Shown here one piece after another: positions 60,117 through 64,000 of a stretch of DNA of 64,000 nt (positions are counted from its first letter, which is position 1; each line of letters starts with the position of its first letter). The notes below the pieces were generated by a model. The model saw only the letters and a program-made list of their open reading frames with translations. It did not search any database and was not told where the DNA came from. The translations under genes were made by a program, and so were the position numbers. The stretch comes from JAGSPQ01 sp038206395 (GTDB lineage: Bacteria; Myxococcota; Myxococcia; Myxococcales; Myxococcaceae): NCBI GenBank assembly GCA_038206395.1, contig JBBRAX010000001.1, positions 186,001-250,000 on the forward strand, in the 5' to 3' direction.

Positions 60117-60932
60117 CGGACGGCGCGGTACATCGCGCGAACGCTGGTCTCGCGGGAGCTGATGAAGAGCACCGCGCGCAGTGGGTAGTCGGGCAGCGTG
60201 ATCTCAGCCGCGGCCTGATCTTCAGACTTGCCAGTAAGCTTCGCGGTTCGGACTTCAGTCTCGAGGGCAGTGAGGTAATCGGAGAGGCGCTGAACTCTGG
60301 CCCGCGGCATCACTTCGCCGTGGCCGGGGACGACAGCGTCGAACTCGAGCGCCATCACGGTGCGAAGCGTCTGGGCGAGCGTGCACATCGCCGCCGTAGG
60401 ACGGGTCGAAGTACGGCTCGAGATCGTCGTTGATGAGATCGCCGGCCACGAGCAGGCGGCGGCCGGGGAAGAGCGCGACGAGATCTCCGTCGGTGTGGCC
60501 GCTGGTGGTGGCGATCACCCTCACCTCTTCGCCGTCGAGCCGCAGGCGCGCCTCGGAGTCGACGTCGACGATGGGCGCTCGCACGCCCTGGGCTTCGAGG
60601 CGGCGACGGGTGTTCGGGTGGACGAGCACCGCGGTGGCGCCAGGGTAAAGGTCGAGCCCGGCGGCGTGATCGGGGTGGGCGTGGGTGAGGACGACGCACC
60701 GCACGGCGCGCGCGAGGGACCTTTCGATGCCCTGGCGCACCCGGTGGGCGAAGATCCGGTACTTGGTGTCGACGAGGAGCACGTCGGCTGCTCCGTGCGA
60801 GAGCGCCGTGGCGTTGCCCGCGGCGCCGAGGAAGAGCCGCACGCGGGGATCGAAGTCGACGACGTCGACGTGGAAGATCACGCCGAGCACGAGCCCGGTG
60901 ACGAGGCTGAGTGGCCCCGCGGCGCGCTTCAC
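60113..60932 (-). pseudogene. Frameshifted metallo-beta-lactamase-fold hydrolase
   Basis: From GTG 60932 (overlapping the histidine kinase stop as GTGA) the frame gives VVLTHAHPDHAAGLDLYPGA, the MBL HxHxDH motif, and SGHTDGDLVALFPGRR with LLVAGDLINDDLEPYFD. Near 60389 it breaks. The +1 frame continues with MCTLAQTLRTVMALEFDAVV then PGHGEVMPRARVQRL, which holds the last metal His, and ends at 60113. Removing one base restores about 272 residues. The N-terminus has one hydrophobic segment, so it may be exported. Confidence 0.75.
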
Positions 60933-62875
60933 ATCAGCTGGGCGACGCAGGGCAGCTCGATGAGGAAGGTCGTGCCGCCGGGCCCCGTGTCGAAGGTCAT
61001 CTTGCCTCCAGCCTGGCCGATGATCTGGTGGCTGATGTGAAGGCCCAAGCCCGTTCCTTTGCCGATGCCCTTGGTGGTGAAGAAGGGCTCGAAGATGTGA
61101 TCGCGGACGCTGGCGGGAATGCCGGGGCCCTGGTCGGTGACGGTGAGGCGCACCCAGGTGCCGTCGGTAGAGCCGCGGACCTTGATCGTGCCTTCGCCGC
61201 CCATCGCGTCGAGCGCGTTCTCGAGCAGGTTCATGATCACCTGGCCGAGGCGGCCGGGGTCTCCGTGCACGCGGGGCAATGAGGGCAGCTCGCAGTCGAC
61301 GGCGTCGCGGCGGCCTTTTGCTTTGCTGAAGAAGAGCACTGCCTCATTCACCGCCTTCCCGACGTCGCACTCGGTGATCGCATTGCCGCTGTCGCGCGAC
61401 TGCAGCTTCAGTTGTTTGACGATCGAGGCGATGCGATCGACGCCGCTGGTCGTCTCGCGCGAGATCTGCTCGAGCTCGTCGATCAGCGAGAGCACCTGCG
61501 GGGGGCAGTTGGGCAGCGCGTCGCGGAGCTCGGAGAACATCTCGACCTGCGCGCTGATGTTCGACTTCACGAAGGCGAGCGGGTTGTTGATCTCGTGGGC
61601 GACGCCAGCGGCGAGCTGGCCGATGGCGGCGAGGCGATCGCTGCGAATCGCGCGCTGCTGGCTGGCCTCGACCTGCTGCTGAAGGGCGACGCGGCCTGAG
61701 ATGTCGCGGAAGATCGCGCGGATCTTCAAGCCCCGCCCGTCGACGCGGCTGACGTGGGCCGAGACCTCGCAGGGAAGCCGCGTACCGTCGGGACGTTCGA
61801 CGGTGAACTCACCTGTGACCGGACCTTCGGTGACGTTGGCGAAGGCGGCCTCGAAGCGGCTGCGATCTTCGAAGACGAGGACCTGGCCGAGCTGCTGGCC
61901 CAACAATGCGGCGACGGGCTGGCCGAGGAGGCCCTCGATGCGACCGCCGGCCGCCGAGATGTGGCCATCGCCGTCTTGTTCCAGCACGGCGTCGGGAAGG
62001 TGATCCATCAAGGTCTTCAATGCGACGCGTTCGGAAGTGAAGGCCGCGTCCTGGCGGGCGCGTTCGATCAGGGCGCCGAGCGCGTCGGCGAGCCCCTGGG
62101 TGAGCTTGAGCTCGCCCTCGCCCAGCAGATCGCGGGGGCCACAGATGAAGAGCGCTCCGACCGTTCGCCCGCGGCCGCGCACGGGAAGCGCGAGGGCGGC
62201 CAGCTTCTCTCCGTTCGGCAGGCCGCGTTCGGCGGGGAAGAAGGAACGCGCGAGGTTGGCGACGTGGTGGGGGCGCCCGGTTTGAAGGACGCGGCAAACC
62301 AGCGAGGTCTTGTCGTCGAGCTGGCGGTCGGCCAGCATCGCCGAGTGCGAAGCGGGCACGCCGATTTGAGAGAGGGAGCGGACGAGGCGGCGCCCCTCGT
62401 CGAGCTCGTAGATGACGAGGTAGCTGCCGGCGAGGGTGGTCGCGAGGGTGGCGAGCGCGCGGTGGGCGGCCTCGGTGGGCGACACGGCCTCGCTGGCGGC
62501 CGCGAGCATCGACCGCAGGGCATTGGTTTCGGCCCGGAGGCGGTTGATCACCCCTCTTTCCAGCACGGCCAGACAGCCGTCGAGGCACCGGGCGGGTGAG
62601 ACGAGGACGCGGAGCTCGCCCATCGCCCCGAGGCTGAGCACGGACTCGACGAAGCCCTGCATCTGAAGGGCGCGGGCCGTCATCTCGTGAAGGGTGGTCA
62701 GCACCTCGCTGCCCCCGGGGCCTTCGACGATCGCCTGGGCGGCCGCGTTGGCGTGGAGGACGTCGCCGGTGAGGCTCAGCTGGATGATGCCCAGCGACAG
62801 CTCGTTGAGAAGCTGCTCGAGCGGCGCCTCGAAGGCAGGCCGCTGAATCAAGGGATCGTTCGCGGGATCAGACAT
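60929..62875 (-). CDS. PAS/GAF sensor histidine kinase (648 aa)
   Basis: The domain order is an N-terminal PAS-like domain (about 25-100), a GAF domain (about 140-290, LVIYELDEGRRLVRSL), and a PAS domain (about 305-405). Next come a HisKA H-box with phospho-acceptor His near 427 (AAGVAHEINNPLAFVKSN) and a HATPase_c domain (NLLENALDAMGG, VTDQGPGIP, GKGTGLGLHISHQI). No transmembrane segment is seen, so it is probably cytoplasmic. It diverges from a sigma-54 activator gene, whose product may be its partner. The MBL gene follows with a 4-bp overlap. ATG at 62875 is chosen on protein similarity. Confidence 0.92.
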   Translation of the reverse strand: MSDPANDPLIQRPAFEAPLEQLLNELSLGIIQLSLTGDVLHANAAAQAIVEGPGGSEVLTTLHEMTARALQMQGFVESVLSLGAMGELRVLVSPARCLDGCLAVLERGVINRLRAETNALRSMLAAASEAVSPTEAAHRALATLATTLAGSYLVIYELDEGRRLVRSLSQIGVPASHSAMLADRQLDDKTSLVCRVLQTGRPHHVANLARSFFPAERGLPNGEKLAALALPVRGRGRTVGALFICGPRDLLGEGELKLTQGLADALGALIERARQDAAFTSERVALKTLMDHLPDAVLEQDGDGHISAAGGRIEGLLGQPVAALLGQQLGQVLVFEDRSRFEAAFANVTEGPVTGEFTVERPDGTRLPCEVSAHVSRVDGRGLKIRAIFRDISGRVALQQQVEASQQRAIRSDRLAAIGQLAAGVAHEINNPLAFVKSNISAQVEMFSELRDALPNCPPQVLSLIDELEQISRETTSGVDRIASIVKQLKLQSRDSGNAITECDVGKAVNEAVLFFSKAKGRRDAVDCELPSLPRVHGDPGRLGQVIMNLLENALDAMGGEGTIKVRGSTDGTWVRLTVTDQGPGIPASVRDHIFEPFFTTKGIGKGTGLGLHISHQIIGQAGGKMTFDTGPGGTTFLIELPCVAQLM

Positions 62876-63006
62876 TCTTGGAGGAGCCGATAGTGCAAGT
62901 TGGCGGCCCTCGATCGCGCCGAACTTTTGACGGTGGGAAAGAAGCGTACAGCTTCGCAGCGACGCGGGCGATCGCGAGGGCTTCGGCCCCGGGTCTTTGC
63001 CGACCA

Positions 63007-63039
63007 TCGGGTCAGGAAAAACCGGTTCCTTCGACCCGA
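63007..63039. promoter_or_regulatory. Dyad between the histidine kinase and sigma-54 activator genes
   Basis: TCGGGTC (63007-63013) and GACCCGA (63033-63039) are inverted copies, with inner AGGAA (63014-63018) and TTCCT (63026-63030) also paired. That gives a 12-bp stem with a 2-nt bulge and 7-nt loop. It lies in the 184-bp divergent spacer, about 20 bp before the likely start of the activator gene, so it could be a repressor or activator site. Confidence 0.45.
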
Positions 63040-63059
63040 TTCCCACTCTCGTCATGTGC

Positions 63060-64000
<941 letters not shown>

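Overview
The window is a stretch of high-GC chromosome, densely coding on both strands with short gaps. It looks like a myxobacterium (Myxococcota). The reasons are the many secreted lipoproteins with Asp-Ala-Gly or Gly-rich linkers, choice-of-anchor/VWA lipoproteins, a MopE-like Cys-rich surface protein, a Hanks-type Ser/Thr kinase, PATAN/DUF4388 and sigma-54 activator genes, and a prfA-prmC-murA block. No species can be named from the sequence alone. No prophage, transposase, CRISPR array or rRNA operon was seen. One canonical tRNA (Arg, anticodon CCT) is present.

Layout. 1-6235: two tandem paralogous ASH/VWA lipoprotein genes (the first runs off the left edge). 6329-11412: a membrane MutS-like ATPase, a TPR plus CNNM/HlyC pair, and a CapA-like protein. 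11487-14876: a 39-residue very basic protein opposite prfA-prmC-murA. 14971-20624: a small zinc-ribbon protein and three envelope proteins, including a large Gly-rich MopE-like one. 20639-25835: nadA with an unknown zinc-ribbon gene and a methyltransferase, a secreted Cys-cluster peptide, a polytopic membrane protein and an unknown gene. 25832-25998: a long palindromic element whose ends carry the stop codons of both flanking genes. 25995-34142: lipoprotein - enoyl-CoA hydratase - hydroxyacyl-CoA dehydrogenase - Ser/Thr kinase on the minus strand, then oxidoreductase - thiolase - glycerophosphodiesterase on the plus strand. 34146-36363: an ECF-type sigma factor operon. 36364-36759: a 396-bp intergenic region full of hairpins and tRNA-like pieces. 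36763-45524: phosphoesterase, alr, a CxxC protein, DUF4388, a phosphomutase-like protein, an MA-type protease, a putative Cys-protease-like protein and an exported TldD-like protease. 45546-55469: HAD hydrolase, Cys-repeat lipoproteins, a VWA lipoprotein, lon, a UXS-like epimerase, an RHH regulator, a DxDxD-repeat lipoprotein, a SPOR protein and a FecR-like lipoprotein. 55466-58688: mnmA, then a DUF4124 gene - tRNA-Arg - cca unit. 58725-60932: three adjacent broken genes. 60929-64000: a sensor histidine kinase and, divergently, the start of a sigma-54 activator.

Functional groupings. Translation and tRNA maturation recur (prfA, prmC, mnmA, tRNA-Arg, cca). Acyl-CoA metabolism is grouped at 28-33 kb, with a kinase translationally coupled to the dehydrogenase. 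Much of the remaining coding capacity goes to exported lipoproteins of unknown role. Many neighbours overlap by GTGA, TTGA or ATGA, which indicates translational coupling.

The items most worth a second look are the tRNA-like array at 36.5-36.7 kb, the palindromic element at 25.8 kb, the cluster of +1 frameshifts plus an in-frame TGA at 58.7-60.9 kb, the tRNA fused directly ahead of cca, and the small Cys-rich and Lys/Arg-rich proteins.
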